Below, piece by piece: positions 21,225 through 35,172 of a DNA stretch of 64,000 nucleotides (its first letter is position 1; every line of letters starts with the position of its first letter). This DNA comes from Rotaria socialis (lineage: Eukaryota; Rotifera; Eurotatoria; Philodinida; Philodinidae), in assembly GCA_905331475.1 (NCBI GenBank), contig CAJNYU010000185.1, positions 124,001-188,000 on the forward strand, in the 5' to 3' direction. A program made the position numbers and the translations under genes. The notes under the pieces were generated by a model. It saw only the letters and a program-made list of their open reading frames with translations, had not been told where the DNA came from and searched no databases.

Positions 21225-24200
21225 TTATAGAATTTCTTCACTTGAATCCATTGGTTGTATATCTTGAAGAGAACTTTGTGACTGCATTTGACTTTGATCA
21301 TCTTCAGTCACAGACGATGCTAAATCTTCCATACCGAGTAGAAGATCTTCATCTTTTGAGTAGAGTTTATCGGCGTTTTCTTTTAGTTGATTATTAGCAC
21401 CTTAAAAATAAATAAATGTATAAAAAGAAAATGAAGTTATTTAATTACCCTTCGGATCAAGATCCATACACCAAGACATGTACATATATGAATAATGGAA
21501 ATTTTTTAAATGCCGATGTACCTTAAAGAAAAGATTTAAAAATTTTTATCATTTATGCACAGAAAAATTATCGAATAGATTATGTAGTTCTATTATTTTA
21601 AATTCATTTAGTGAACTATCTTCGTATTGTGATTGAAAACAATTTTCAAATCTTTGCGTTTGCAACTTCGACACTGACTAGTGCATATCTCCTATTCGCT
21701 CATTTTGAATGAAAGTTTATCTATTTCTATAGCATTTCTGTTTACAGTTATAATAATTTTCATAAATATTGAGTCATCCGCAATATGGTTCAATATTATA
21801 TCTTTTCTATAACCTTTAGAGTTACGAAAAATGACTTGAAATATTCTAGAAAATATAACCTCATAATCGTGTAGAATCGAATTAAGGTTGTTGTTTCTGA
21901 ATTCTTAATTCAATGTTTGAACATTCACTAATAAATCGAATAGTGAAATTTATTTCGCGAATTTTGCATACAGACACATGGAAACATAGCCGGTTACATT
22001 ATTTTTAATCGTATCGACATCTAAGTCATTAACAGCGAGTTAAAATTGTAGTCAATCCGAGTATCGTATCAACCCAAAATATTGACTATGTTATTTACTA
22101 TTAGCCTGACGAGAAATTGTTTATATCTCTGTATTAATCATGACATACTTTACTAAGCAAATAATAGACAAGTGATTCTTTGGGTGCTATTTGTCGTAAT
22201 TGTTCAAGTTCTGTTAGCGCTTCATGATATCGTTCAAGGTGTAGTAAGAGGCCAGCTCTAGAAGAAGAAGAAATAGTGAATAATTGCCACATTACATTAA
22301 AACCAACTTACTTATGAAATTTACATAAAGCATTTTTTGAATCAATTCTAAGTGCATCATTAAGTAATGATAATGCACCTTCAGATCTGTTACATTTATG
22401 TTGGGCCTTAAATAGAATATATAATACAATTTATTAAATAAAAATAGCAAAACATTTTCTTACAACTGCTAGATGACAAATAAGATCTGGATTAGTCTGA
22501 AATATATTAGTTGCTTTTGTGAAATTAAATTCAGCTGATTGAAACTTTTCTTGTTTTAAATAAACCATTGCCATACCATTCCTTTTAAAAGCGAAATAGA
22601 TGCAATTGATAAATAAATATAAAATATGTTACCATGCTTTGTAACTTCTTGAATTCAATTGAATGGCTTTACGAAAACATGCCATAGCTCGTTCAAGTTC
22701 ATCAACTAATGAATATTCATTGCCTAATAATGTATACGCATAGTCAGACTCGGGTGCTAATTGAATGGCGCGTTTAAACGCTTGAATTGCTTTATCATAT
22801 TCATGATTAAGACTAAGACAATTTCCTGATGCACACCAGCTCTATAGAAGAAAAATTACATTTATTATATAAAATGTCATAAAGGACGGTCTTTAACAAA
22901 TATAATAATGTTTATTTCTGACCCCAAGAGAGGAAATAATAACTAATTAATATTCATCGAGTAACAGAAAACAATTTTCCTAATGAATTTTTATCTCATT
23001 TTGTTATATAAGATATATCTCGATGAGGCATGAATATGCCTCATTTACTGCAATCTATTGAGACATAAACAAGACTAATAGAATTTTATGCGCATGTGTC
23101 TAGCCTGTTAAAGTTATTATATATTATCAGAGGATATGACACAATCATATATTCTCTTTCAATGTCTGCTAGCTGCACATGGGTAGCTACTTGCTTGTTC
23201 GATTTGTGCGCTTTTTTTTATCGGATATAATGAATTCGCTAATCGGCATAAGTGTCGTATATCTTGGTTAGAATTGTGAAAAATTAAAATTTCAAGGTTT
23301 TCTATAACCAAACTTGATTAACGAGAGAAAATTTGTTTGTATTAAAACGGAAGATTACTGAAAAATGATAGTTGTCAGCTAAGTAAAAAAACTAGCATAA
23401 AAGAGATGTTTTTCGATGTAATACGAATAATGTCTAGTACACTTTTCTCTCTACCAGAAACAAGTTTCGATTTCAAGCCAAAAGGATTTGGTCTCCTGTC
23501 TTTATTGGTACACTGAATCTTACTTGAAAATGAAAATCATTGAAACGATTATATTTCAAGAAGAAAAATTTTATCGAGACTTAATGGAGTCAATTTGGTG
23601 AACTATGATTACTTATAAAAGTGATCTAACTTACAGCTGGATGTTTCCGATCAGTTTCACTTAGTTCATGAGCTAATGTTGCTAATGCAATATCATCTTT
23701 TAAATGCCAAAGAACAGTACTATAATATTCTAGGCCATCAATATGATATGGAAATTTAGTACGCAATTCTCGATAGATCAGTGATGATTTTTGATAATCA
23801 TGTAAATGATAATAACAATTAGCTAAATGTGATAATATCCAAGGTGTATGAAGGTGTTTCAATGATATCGTTTCAAATAATTCAATAGCTTGTCGACATT
23901 CAAATTGAGACAGATGTTGAAGTCCTTGGCCAAGTAATTTAAATACATTTATGATATTTTCAACTATTTCTTAAAAAACGAAATAATTTTATTGATCAAA
24001 ATAATAATCTATCAACAAACCAGATGTCCGTTGATTTGATTGACTTTTTCTTTGACGCTCTCGTTTATTTATTGTCTCTGTGTCAGTAGAACAGTTTAAA
24101 TTTGTATTACTTGATCGTACTTGTGATCTTGTTGTCATTTTATTTGGAGATTCGGATGATGGTACTGGTGTTATAGTCACATCTGTACATGGTGGACGTG

Positions 24201-26808
24201 TTTTTGTTACACGTGTATTACGTTTTGTTGTTGCACGAATTGATTTATTTTCCTTAGATGAAAAAATAATCATTGCTCTTTAAAATTGAAATGCGAAGAA
24301 ATTATGTCTTCTTATACTATAAATCTGCCCAAAAATGAATATTTCATTGAAATTCTAGTTGATTTCATAGTTTGAAAGTTATTACAATGAACATTTCAAA
24401 GGTTCTAACTCTGATTTGATTCTCTTACAAGAGCGCAGGTGCATAATATTTGACTCGTTTTAATTTTTGAACTTTCTCATTAATTAAATACAAGCTACGA
24501 TAGTTACAATGTCAAAATAGTTTTACGATAAGTTTATCTATGATTAGTGCTTCTTTGAGAGATATGCCAAATAATTTTCTACTGGACACCATTTTTATCG
24601 TGGCAATTTATGTTTAGCTCGAAATCATCAGTACATACAGTTCAATTCTTGTGAAAAAAATTAAATTGTCAACTCGTCTCTATACGACGAGACTTTACAA
24701 TGCTTATGCATTATATTGTTTCGATCTTATTTCATTTCACACTAGTAATTTTACTTTGAAGTACAATAAACTCTCGTTTAGTTTCCATGAAACATTATTG
24801 AGTTCTGTCGCCTATACCATTTTAATTGTGTATTTTTTCATACTAAGTTGCAGTTCACAGAAACTAGTTTGTTCGCTCATTGAAAAATTTGCCAAAAAAA
24901 AAGTAAAATATGAAATATTAGAGAATTTATAACTGGAAACAATAATCTATTCGGCAGATTTGAACAGAGTGAAAGAAATTTGGATTGAGTCAAAATATTT
25001 TCTTAAAAATTACACAGAAAAACCTACCTTTCGTGTACTAGTAGTTGCTTTGCGCGTATCACTTATAGATGTTGATGCGATTTCATGTCTATGTAAGATT
25101 GCTGTTGTTGACGTGGATGTTGTTACATCATCAAATCCATACTGTTGTCTTTGAAACAAAAGAACGAAATTCAAAAATATTTTACGAATTCTTTTCTATA
25201 TCTATTCATACATCATTCGAGTATTTTGTCGTTTGGGTGCTAGTGGTGGATTACGTATTGTTGGTATGTAATCAGGAGGTTTTATAGTTGGTGGAGTATA
25301 TTTATCATTATCTTGTAGTTGTTCAGAAAGTAAGCCAATCGGTGTTGATGTTATGACTCCAGAAATATTTGTTGAGTCAACATTTAGAATAGAATCAGTC
25401 AGTTTCATCACAGTTGCTGGAGCTTGCAATAAACGTTGTTGAGATCGTTCTTTTATAGGAATATTTGAACTTATATTCATTGACTAGAAATTAAATAAAA
25501 AATAATAATAATCGAGTGCTTTAATTTTTGTGAGGAACCTACATTTTCTGTAACTTGATTTTCACTTGGAATATCTTTTATTAGTTCTGTATAAGGTGTC
25601 AGACACGTTTGTGATTGATTATATTCAATTATGGATTGATTGGATTTAATTGCAGATGAACAAAATATACTTGTATCAACACGTTCACCTAATAATTAAT
25701 AGAAATTAAAAATTTTCATTTTTTTGTGAAACAAGAAGGTATATTACCAAGTCGGCATAATGCTTCAAAAGATGACCATAGAAAAGGATTTAATTTTAAT
25801 GATTTTCGATAACATTCACTTGCTTTTTGGTTACGATCTGATTTCCTAAATAAATAAAATCATTTTGAATCTTATTAGAACTGAAAAAAAAACTATTCTC
25901 TAGTACGGAAATTTTCTATTGCATACAACCATTCAACTTTCAAATTATGAGCCGTCGAACGTTAATTTGATATAAACAGAATCTCTTGGTAATAAAAAAT
26001 AATTTCGTATTCTTATGAATACTACGTTACTGCTCATTGTGTATATAATAAAGCACTTTTGTGTAATAACTAACACATGGTGATCTCTTCTATATGTAGT
26101 TACAACTGGGATCAATCGAAAGGTTGTTGACAAACATAATAATCATCGATAATATAATACACTGAGTCTTACAGATAAAAACAATCAGCATTTTATTCGA
26201 AGTACAGCAGCAATTTTTTGTCAGTCCGAAAATTAAAAAATAGCTCCTATCCGATTCATGCCGGGATTTTATAGCTCAACAACTTTCATCAGTAAAATAA
26301 AAACAATTGAATTTACTCGCAAACTTTTGCTAATAATTGTAATGCATATGCTGCTTGATCACCATGATCATTAATAAAATCATCTACTCCAAGTGCGCTT
26401 ATAGATGAACAATTACCAACAAGTATTGATTCAGCTTCATACAGTCTTCAATTGTAAGAATAAAGTTTATTTTAAATTCTTCCTTATCGTTAACACTTAC
26501 TTCTCTGTATCAAAACAGCATTTAGCTAGAAGAAGTTTAGCATTAGGTACATGTTCAATCGATGAATTGCGCAATAACCAATAGGACTTGTTAATATTAC
26601 CACTTAAATAATAAGTACGAGCTAATAAATAAATTGATTCATCATTTTTCACTAGAAAATCAACAATTTTTTTTTCTAATTAATTTTCTCTCCGATAAAG
26701 TTTACCTTCCGCGTACAGACGTTCAGCAAGAAAAATAGCATCAGCATAATCAAAATTTTGAATAAATTGGTCAACATAAACCTTTATAGATTCGATTGTG
26801 ACGGACAT
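21225..26808 (-). CDS. CDC27: CDC27 / APC3, anaphase-promoting complex TPR subunit
   Basis: Core TPR scaffold of the APC/C ubiquitin ligase; it binds CDC20/CDH1 and controls anaphase. About 15 exons. Those I placed are 26706-26808, 26501-26651, 26317-26445, 25748-25845, 25543-25688, 25212-25483, 25028-25148, 24021-24252, 23635-23969 and 22633-22841. Exons near 22465-22590, 22330-22405, 22150-22258, 21450-21522 and 21225-21400 follow. The start (FDYADAIFLAERLYAE) equals the family's N-terminal TPR. A low-complexity Ser/Thr/Arg linker (about residues 180-430) precedes seven or so C-terminal TPRs: TPWILSHLANCYYHLHDY, SWCASGNCLSLNHEYDKAI, DYAYTLLGNEYSLVDELERA, KESLVYYLLSK and MDLDPKGANNQ. The acidic Gln/Ser tail is also family-like. 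Three introns of 0.6-0.8 kb stand out against 50-base ones. Frame is intact throughout. Confidence 0.95.
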
Positions 26809-27081
26809 TCAAAAGCACAGATCAACTAATAACTGGCTGAGACATGAATATTAACGATCAATCTTTTTATCTATAACTAAAACAAAAACAACTCGAATAA
26901 AAATTAAGATTAATTATTGTCTTCATTAAAAATTAAGAAAACAAAACATCCATCACCGACTGATAAAAAGCAAAAAAAAAGTACTGTTGGAAAGATCATC
27001 ACAACTTTAAAACAATCAAAAAAAGAACAGGAAAAATAAGAAGATCTATCAATCCGAAAAAAAACAGCCAACGAAATATTT

Positions 27082-29729
27082 TCAATTTGGATTTTCACGC
27101 TTTTGTGTATTGATGTCTTGACGTCGTTTACGTTCGTTGGATAAACGATTACACGCTTGTTGTATATTCATAAATGTTGCTTCAGCTTTTTGTTTAGCTT
27201 CCAGATCCTATTTCATGAAAATTTTCTTATTGTTGAAATTCATTAACAAAGAAAAAGAAACTATTTCGTACTCGATATCGATCTGGATGCCATTTACGTG
27301 ATAAGGTTCGACATTGTGCTTCGATTTGTTTTTGCGAAGCATCACTGTCGAGATTTAGAACCTGAAAATAGAATAAATATGTGTTTTTATAATGGAAAGA
27401 CTTTTCGATTTGCTATGATGATCATCGAATTGCAAACATCATCTAGGAGATTATTGTTATCAGTATAGTATTCTAATGAATGTCAAAAGCGACTCAACTA
27501 ATCTATATTTGAATATAGTATTCGTCATTGGATTATTAATTGAAAGTATCTATTATTCTATCGCTTTTCTTTATACATTGGTGAAAAGTGAAAAGGTACT
27601 CTGTCTATCTAAGGTATGATTTCAAACTTTGAAAATGATAATTCATAGTAATTATCGGTGACTATGACAAGCTAAATTTCAATCGCATGAAATATTGAGT
27701 TGTACACTACGATACCATCGAACGATATTCATCAATCAACAACTAAAAGTATGTCATTTAATAATCTGGAATTCCTTACAAACTCTTATTTGATGTGTTT
27801 AACTTTTTCGTTGTGAAATGCATGTCGGATTACAGTATCTAACAGAAGACAAGGATAAACTTTCCAAAAACAAACTGGTAATCTCTCTATAGAAGAATAC
27901 ATTCATATTTTAATAGAAAAATTTCTTTAATAAAAAGCAAGGCTCGTTGTTTCACATGTTCTCTTTCACTGAAAATAAAAATGTGATTCTCTACAATGAA
28001 CCCACTTTGAGATTTCTGAAATACTCGATAAGAAAAATATCAACAAAGAGCAAGAAAAGAATTTGCCGCTTTTTTCTTGAAATGCATTTTTTTCTCGAGT
28101 AGAAAACATCAAGCATGTTTGCAAAGAAAGCGATACAAAATAACAAAGCGTATTGTTTGTCAAAAATTCTACCTTAAGGTATCCTGTTCTATGCTTTTAT
28201 CTTAATTTTTATTTGTCTAACGGAAAAGCACACTTTTTGAGGAGCACTGTTAAAATTATATAATTGATGGATCACAATGCCTTTCTTACACACGATAAAA
28301 AGTATAATCTATAGAAGGAAAACAATCTCATGTACGACTTATCAATGGAACTACATAAATATCATGAGTAGGATGAATAGAAGTCTTAGATAATTCGATC
28401 GTATGCTTTATCATTCTTCAACTGCACTACTTAGTTTTCTAGTTTTCTGAAAAACAGGAAGATGCTTACAGGAAAATATAATCATACAGTTGAAATCTGC
28501 AATTCAATCTATACATGGGATATACTTCACAAACATCAGCATGTCTAAAAGAATGTACTTTTGTGAAGACACTGAATGCTAAACAGTCTGTAGTAAAATA
28601 CGAAAATCAATAAAATGCTAATCGTACAAAGACAATAAAAGCACGAAAATGAAAGTGCTTCCAAAGAATGAAATAAGTTACTATTTTTAATTTACTTCAA
28701 ATGCTTGTTTATCACTTTCGAAGTCCAACGCTGTCCATATTTGTGTCCATATTCCTTTAAATCCATATTGTAAATAAAAAGCATACAATTGTTTTACCAC
28801 ACTAGATAATTGCTGATATAATATTATAAATTCTTGTGATTTAAAAAAATCAGCTATAACATCTTTAACTTTAACACGTTCACCATTAATATCAACTTGC
28901 AAATTTTGATACACAGCTGATGTTAATATTAATCCAAATACGCATGCACCAAATCCAAGTATAATACAACGTTTAATAATATGTCGTCGTTGACGTTGTT
29001 TTTTTTTCGATGTTGTCACTTGAGATTCAGTTTTAGTTGGAAAATATTCTGGATCCCAATCGATTTTCCATTCAAATATGCAACATGAAAAGAAAGCTAC
29101 TATGTTAAATGACGGTGATCCATCACCATTTCCAACTAGAAAAGGTAATCCAAGTAAAGCACCTAATAATGGCCAAATAAATGAACATTGACGAGGACCA
29201 AGTGTACCAACTAATTGCGTACCTAATTAAATTCAAAAACGAAGAATCTAAACATATTGGATTTTCGTGTTCCTACCAAGAGCAATAGCAAGAGCACAAC
29301 AAACTCCAACAATCAATGATGGAAACGTTTTGTGAAGCCACGTATCCGGAAAAGCATAATACGTAATGAAACCATAGAATAAAGCAGTTATATATTGACC
29401 TTGAAAGAAAACGCGACAATATATTGAGTCGTTTGAAAATTTGATCAAAAAAGTTTTCTTTTTTTACCACAAAATCTTTTTAATTCAAAAGCTGGTGATT
29501 TTTGTTCTCGCATTATTTTTTCGTACTCATCAATTATTAGTTTATCATTATTTGCTTCACGAACATAGTTTCTTATTGAAAATAATAATTCGTAAATAAT
29601 ACCAATGCCAAAACCGCCGAATGTTGTAAACCATAATAAAGCATGTTGAGTACGGCCCAAATAAAGATGATGAAAACCAAAAAGTCCACCAATTAAAGCA
29701 AAAAAATATGCAAATCCCGTTCGTTTCAT
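27082..29729 (-). CDS. DNAJC22: DNAJC22 / wurst, membrane J-domain protein
   Basis: Multi-pass membrane protein with a C-terminal J domain; fly Wurst binds clathrin and Hsc70 and acts in endocytosis. Five exons (29468-29729, 29277-29399, 28696-29222, 27272-27361, 27082-27207) give 375 residues. The start MKRTGFAYFFALIGGLFGFH opens a TM2-like region with HHLYLGRTQHALLW. Several more membrane segments follow, with a cytosolic KKKQRQRRH stretch at about residue 214. The J domain begins AFEVLNLDSDASQKQIEAQ, carries the Hsc70-stimulating HPD in KWHPDRYR, and ends IQQACNRLSNERK. The intron before the J domain is 1.3 kb (27362-28695). Order TM2 then C-terminal J domain is diagnostic for this family. 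Confidence 0.93.
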
Positions 29730-30633
29730 GTTACTCGTGAAGGACAATCTGAATAGAACAGAAAAATAACGTCATACTAATTTAATCAGTGTTCAATAAT
29801 CTCGTTCATCAGAAAAGAAATTTATCGCGTTCGTTTTTCTTTCCGAATGGCTAGTTAAGGTCAAGCATCAATAGGAACAAGGTGAGAAAATATCTCGATT
29901 TTTTTTTCTTCACTCACACACAACACAACAAAATGAAATGAGTATAATTGGACTAATTGAACAATTGTCGCTAGAATTTCAGTTGATATTTACATTGAAT
30001 GTAGCGATTAGTCCTTTATTTTGTGTATTATTTATTATCGGTTGTATACGACATCTAACAGTCCAATAAAAATATTTTCAGATGTCATAGAGAGAATAAT
30101 CTAATATTGAAACATCACGATAAAAATTCAATCGATTCAAAACATATAGCTATAGAATTTTCATCAAATTAAACTACAATTGACTTTTACGTGAATTATG
30201 ATATATCATCGGGAATAGTAAAAATTTGAATACATATTTGACGTTTTTCTTGGAAAAATTGTGAAATTCTAGCGATAGCCTTCAATATTTTGTGCTCTTT
30301 ACTTTTTAATTATACCTATCATATATTTTATTATATTCTATAAATGAATTGTAGAACAATGAAGAAAATCATCGAGTTTATTACGATTGTTTTTAAACTA
30401 AATATCTTGTTTACTGTTTTTATCATAAAATCACTTCATTAAATATCAACCTACTTATCTCCTTAGTTCAACAAACTTTGTTTATATTGATAGACGAATT
30501 TTACATCTAAATTTCACCACAATCGGTACTGACTTTATCTTTTATGCAATAACATTAAGAGAAAAAGAAGAAGAATTAACATTAAAAAAAACAATAATAA
30601 ATTCTGTATGAGTGTCGAAACTTTAATTGCTTG

Positions 30634-31075
30634 TTAAATCACCGAATGACGAACAATTAAAAAATCAGATTATTAATTTACATATTCAATATACAGATTT
30701 CTATGATGCTTACATTAAAATTGAATCTAAAGAGAATCAATTGATTAATACTATACAGAAATGCATTGATAACCAATGAATATTATGTCATTCATAGCCA
30801 TCCAGGTAAAGACAAGTTAGTAAATAATGTATTTAATTGTTCACTTTTTTGTGTTTTAACCGAGGTGATCATCAAGCATTGATTTTAACATGTATTGAAA
30901 GAAATAGTATCACTAACATGTTTACTCAATTTCATGAAATTGAATACTATAAATGAGTCACAAATTCATTGATGATAGAAAAAAGTCGATTATTTGAGTC
31001 TACCGTGAACATTTTCATATGGACGCAAAATTATGAATCGACATTGTTTATTTATATTAATAGCAACTGTAAATG
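30634..31075 (+). pseudogene. possible degraded gene fragment
   Basis: Protein-like sequence reads ESKENQLINTIQ after a helical stretch. It shifts frame into NALITNEYYVIHSHPG and continues after an intron-like break (GTAAAG at about 30805, AACCGAG at about 30864) as DHQALILTCIERNS. The later part crosses an in-frame TGA at about 30955. Composition resembles neighbouring real exons more than intergenic DNA. Family is unknown; a relic of a coding exon pair is the best guess. Confidence 0.35.
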
Positions 31076-32071
31076 AGATCTTTTTAATGATCAATCTTAT
31101 ACTCGTTTCATCAAACCATGCATGTGCCATACAATATCAACATATCACGACATAGAAGTGTATGTATATATATTAAAGAAAAATGTTTGAGTCTATGATC
31201 CATATACATATATAAATATATAGATTTGAAGGCGTTCGTTCACGTTTAATTTTAGATTATCATCGTAGTACATTTTTATAGAGTGGTGGACTTTGCATTT
31301 CTTTATGTCATTGCCACCGAAGAGGAAAAGAAAAGAAAAAGCTCATTTGTAAAAGGATTATAGTACAGATCACAAGAACATTTCAAAGCATAAATCAATA
31401 CGTGAATGACAATGCAAGTTAAAGGTCTATTACACATGCAAGTTCACATTAGACATATGTAGCAGAATTTTACAGATTTAACCATATCCGATTTCACTTT
31501 AACATCGACCATAAAATCGAAGAAGCCTTAAAGTGTATATTTCTGTTAGCATTAATTATTGTCAAACAAAAGAAAATTTGAACTCTCCGTCACACTGTCT
31601 TCGCTATCATTGTGATTGCCATATAATTTGTACTTGTACATGTATACATAGCTATACTACGATTGTATACTTAAAATTGACAAAATATGAATCTCTCGAT
31701 TAGTTAATTTATTTCATGTTAAGTTTTATCCTTGAATAGTAGTTTTATTCGAAGCCATATGTTGCGAATTTCTAATCGGAATTATAAATATCTTTCGTGT
31801 GAGACTATGCATCTTAGTCTCTCGTTCTCTCTTTCTCGATACGATATGACTTCTTCGATATATATATATAAATAAATAAATATATATATATATACAATGG
31901 TTTGTTAGCACTTGATAGTTTAAAGCAAGTATCCTAGGCTTCAGATCAGTCAAGTGTTAGTTTGACTTTTAAGTTAGAAACAAAATAAGAGAATAGAGCC
32001 TACTTCAGTATGTTGTTTTCTTTATATCAACAAAAGCAGTATAACGAGTTGGGTTGAATATAAAATGAAAT

Positions 32072-32128
32072 AGTAAAGGAGGAAGAGAGAGAGAGCGAGA
32101 GGGAGAAGGAGAGAGAGAGAGAGCGAAA
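32072..32128. repeat. (GA)n purine tract
   Basis: AGGAGGAAGAGAGAGAGAG-type simple repeat interrupted by GCGAG, about 310 bases upstream of the membrane protein start. Confidence 0.85.
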
Positions 32129-32436
32129 AAAGTGATTCTTCTCTCGTTCTTTAGTAGGCGGCGTCACCATCCTATATACACTTTTGTTACTCTGATATAT
32201 ACAAAAAAAAATATACTAGGCGACTAGAAAAAGAACTACACAATTTATTTATAAGATGAAAATGATTTAAAACTGTAAATTTTCACTGTTGATCAAATAG
32301 TTCACTTCAGTTTTTATATTTAAGGTATTATTATCATCATTCTTCAGTCTACTGTTGATATTATATAATCTGATTTTGTACTCTGAATTGGTGAAGTCTC
32401 TTTTTTCTTTGCAACGATATTCATTCATACTCTCAA

Positions 32437-33458
32437 ATGACAACACATAATATGTTGTCGTTTGATAGTAACCGTACTATATATAACGATCGAACCTATG
32501 TTCGCACAACATATTCATCAACGACAAATCAATCATTTCGTCCTTATTTAACAACATTGCCAGTGACACCAATTAATGTATGCGAAAATCTGTTATATGG
32601 AACAAAAATAAATGAAGATGTTGGATCAGCTACATCTTCGTATATTCATAAAAATGAACATTATGATAATACTTATATGCATACCTATGATAATCCAATG
32701 GAATATCATGAAAATGTAAGTTACTGATTGAGTGGAACATTTTTCACTATCAACATTTCTTTCTTCGTTTTTAAGTATAATATTAAAAAAAGTTTAATAA
32801 GTCTTCCGCATAACAATGAAAATGTGTATGATAATCCAAAAAATGGAATTATTAATGATAGTGAAAATAATTCTTCATCAAATACCTCTAATAGTACGTC
32901 ACCTATTCTTTTCTATCTTGAAAATAAAAGTTTAGCTTTATATTCATGTATTATTTCTACACTTCTATTATTAATTATTGCTCTCAGCATATTTCTATTA
33001 AATAAAATTGTTCGTCCTGTTGTTATTAATACGACTGTCAATAATCATTACGATTTAATGAATATGTCAAATATGTCGACAACATCAATCACATCTCGAT
33101 CAACTATTTCGTCAGCACTTGCTAATCTATTAGCAGAATCCTCAGTTGATGATATGCCATCATCGACAACAACAACAACGACAACAATCGATCAACTGTC
33201 GTTAGCACATATATGGTGTCCATCTGATCGTTGGACTGTTGGATGCAAATATGTCTGTAAACCATGTGGTGTAGGTGTATGCCATTCAGTTACAGGCAAA
33301 TGTATCTGTCCAGAAGATATTTATGGCGAGTTTTGTGATCTATGGAAAGGTAAATAGTGTGATGGAAGAAAAGTTTCATTTATTTGTTTGTTTTTTCGAT
33401 ATATTTTCTTTTCGTTTTAGTTGAAGATAAACCAAAACGAGGCGATATGATGAGTTGA
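32437..33458 (+). CDS. type-II membrane protein with 8-Cys EGF-like tail
   Basis: Three exons (32437-32715, 32776-33349, 33421-33458) give 296 residues. The N-terminal half is polar, Asn/Thr/Tyr-rich, with repeated Y-D-N-P words (DNPMEYHEN, VYDNPKNG) and no signal peptide. One membrane span lies at about residues 147-169 (IISTLLLLIIALSIFLLNKI). A Ser/Thr stretch including a poly-Thr run follows. Then comes a compact domain with eight cysteines (about 230-275: WC, GC, VC, PC, VC, KC, IC, FC) ending CICPEDIYGEFCDLW. The CxCPxxxxGxxC end is EGF/laminin-EGF-like. I infer a surface protein with the cysteine domain outside. YDNP resembles tyrosine-based sorting or adaptor motifs. No family is recognised. 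Confidence 0.85.
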
Positions 33459-34220
33459 ACTCTATCGTTACTGTATATATATTTTTTTTCAAAAGGTTTT
33501 ATTGTTTTTAATTTCTTCTTCTTTTGTATGCAAAGAAAAAAAGGAAAAGAATGACGGAAATTCACATTAATATTTTCATGCATTTCGAAAAAAAATGAAC
33601 TTATTTGATTACAATCAGTAAATTACATTCAATTTCAATTATCTATTTATTTCGAAACGTTTCGTTAAACATAAACGTCTAGATAGCAATGATTGTATTT
33701 ATTTTTTCAAGTATCTATCCATATATCTTTTTGCGAAAGACGATGAACTTGAACATGTCGATTTATGAAGATGTGCTATAATAAATGAGGTTGCTACCTC
33801 ATCATGAAAGGGCCTTCACAAATAAGTTATTCATATCTAGTGCATTCTATCCTGTTCTGTAATTTTATGTTAACCGACTCGTGTAAATAAAATAGAAAGA
33901 AAAGGATTTTAAGGAGAGTTATATAGTTAACCTTCATCCGTTTCAACGGCAAGACGTGTTGAAATGGACAAAAAGAAAAGAAACGAAACGAAAAGAAAAG
34001 AACGAATGATATCGACATATGTAACGATTCTTTCAATCTCTTTTTCTATGTCCTTCGTTCATATTCGTTGATGCGTAAGCAACCTTGCTGTATGAAGGTT
34101 TTGCACGATTTGTTGGTCATATTCATTTGTTGAAATATTTATCGTCTACATTAACAACCGTGTCTTATTGTATCATCAGAAAAGAAAAAGAATAGAAGCT
34201 GAGAATACTAGTACTATTTA
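33459..34220. other. intergenic, no gene seen
   Basis: About 760 bases between two plus-strand genes, with T-rich and AAAAG-rich runs (33965-34005). Nothing was recognised. Confidence 0.5.
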
Positions 34221-35172
34221 ATGGCTGGTCGTCGTATTTTGGTACGCGGCACCCCTTATCAGATCGAAGAACAGATTGGTTATGGGCTTCATAGCCTTGT
34301 TTATGGTGGTAGGGATTTGCGTACTGGTCAACCGGTAGCTATTAAAATCACTAATTTTGTTCATGGATCAGTCGGCGTCAAAGCTGACACTGAATCTCGA
34401 CAGCAATCATTTTTTAAAGAAATTCGAATGCTCTTATATTTACAACGATTAAATCCATATATTATTCGTGTATTTGCTCATGATTATAATAACGGACAGG
34501 GTATAATTGTTATGGAACGTGGTGAAACATTGCGCGATACATTTATTGAATACATGATTAATGGAATGCCTCTCCCACCATTTCTTGTACATAGATTTTG
34601 GTCACAAATGGTTGAATCTATTTTTTATATGCATCGAATTGGAATTGTTCATGGTGATGTTAAACCGGAGAATTTTATTCAAGTTGGATCAGATCGTACA
34701 ACTTTGCGACTAATTGATATGGGTATTAGTTTTCAATTACCACCAAATGTTACAAGTCGCTTAAAAACAGCTGCTGGAACACCAGGTTAGGTTTACTTTA
34801 ATCGATACATTTTTTTTGAAAACAAAAATGTTGTCTATCTTTATTTATTTTTAAATAGATTATGTTTCTCCAGAAATGGTTAGTTCTCGAGTTGGTTCAA
34901 GTTCACGTTCAAAATGTGGTTATAAAGCTGATATTTGGGCGCTTGGCGTTATTCTATTTGAAATGGCATTTGGTTATCGACCATTGCAAGGATTGTCTAC
35001 CAATTCAGAAAAGTTAAGATTTTTAGGTTTCTTACATCAAGATATTAAAATACCGAAACATCCTAATAAAAATTTGCGTAAAGTACTCCAAGGTTGTTTA
35101 CGAGCTAACCCACGTCGACGTTTCACTATTGAAGAAGTGTTTGGTCATCCGTATGTCATGGAAGGCTATTAA
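34221..35172 (+). CDS. Mps1/TTK-like protein kinase, catalytic domain only
   Basis: Two exons (34221-34785, 34859-35172) give 292 residues that are almost wholly a kinase domain. Visible are a glycine-rich loop variant (IGYGLHSLVYGG), VAIK (Lys about 43), the Glu helix, IVMERGE and the catalytic loop IVHGDVKPEN. The metal-binding motif is DMG instead of DFG. GTPDYVSPEM replaces APE, followed by KADIWALGVILFEM and a C-lobe ending RRFTIEEVFGHPYV. HxDxKPxNF with LRLIDMGI-like wording and the HPYV end resemble the TTK/Mps1 spindle-checkpoint kinase. The long TPR-containing N-terminus of Mps1 is absent. All catalytic residues (Lys, Asp, Asn, Asp) remain, so it may be active. A diverged paralogue is the likeliest reading. 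Confidence 0.85.

Larger units (their letters stand above)
29730..32436. other. divergent intergenic region
   Basis: 2.7 kb between a minus-strand and a plus-strand gene, presumably holding both promoters. It includes a possible gene relic at 30634-31075, a (TA)n run at 31858-31895 and a GA-rich tract at 32072-32128. A 43-codon frame at 29938-30069 has no support. Confidence 0.5.

Noticed and set aside
24651..24932. 93-codon plus-strand frame in a CDC27 intron
   Set aside because: Random hydrophobic/Lys composition inside a well-defined 775-base intron.
29938..30069. 43-codon frame with one hydrophobic stretch, considered as a first helix of a receptor
   Set aside because: No downstream continuation in any frame and no motif.
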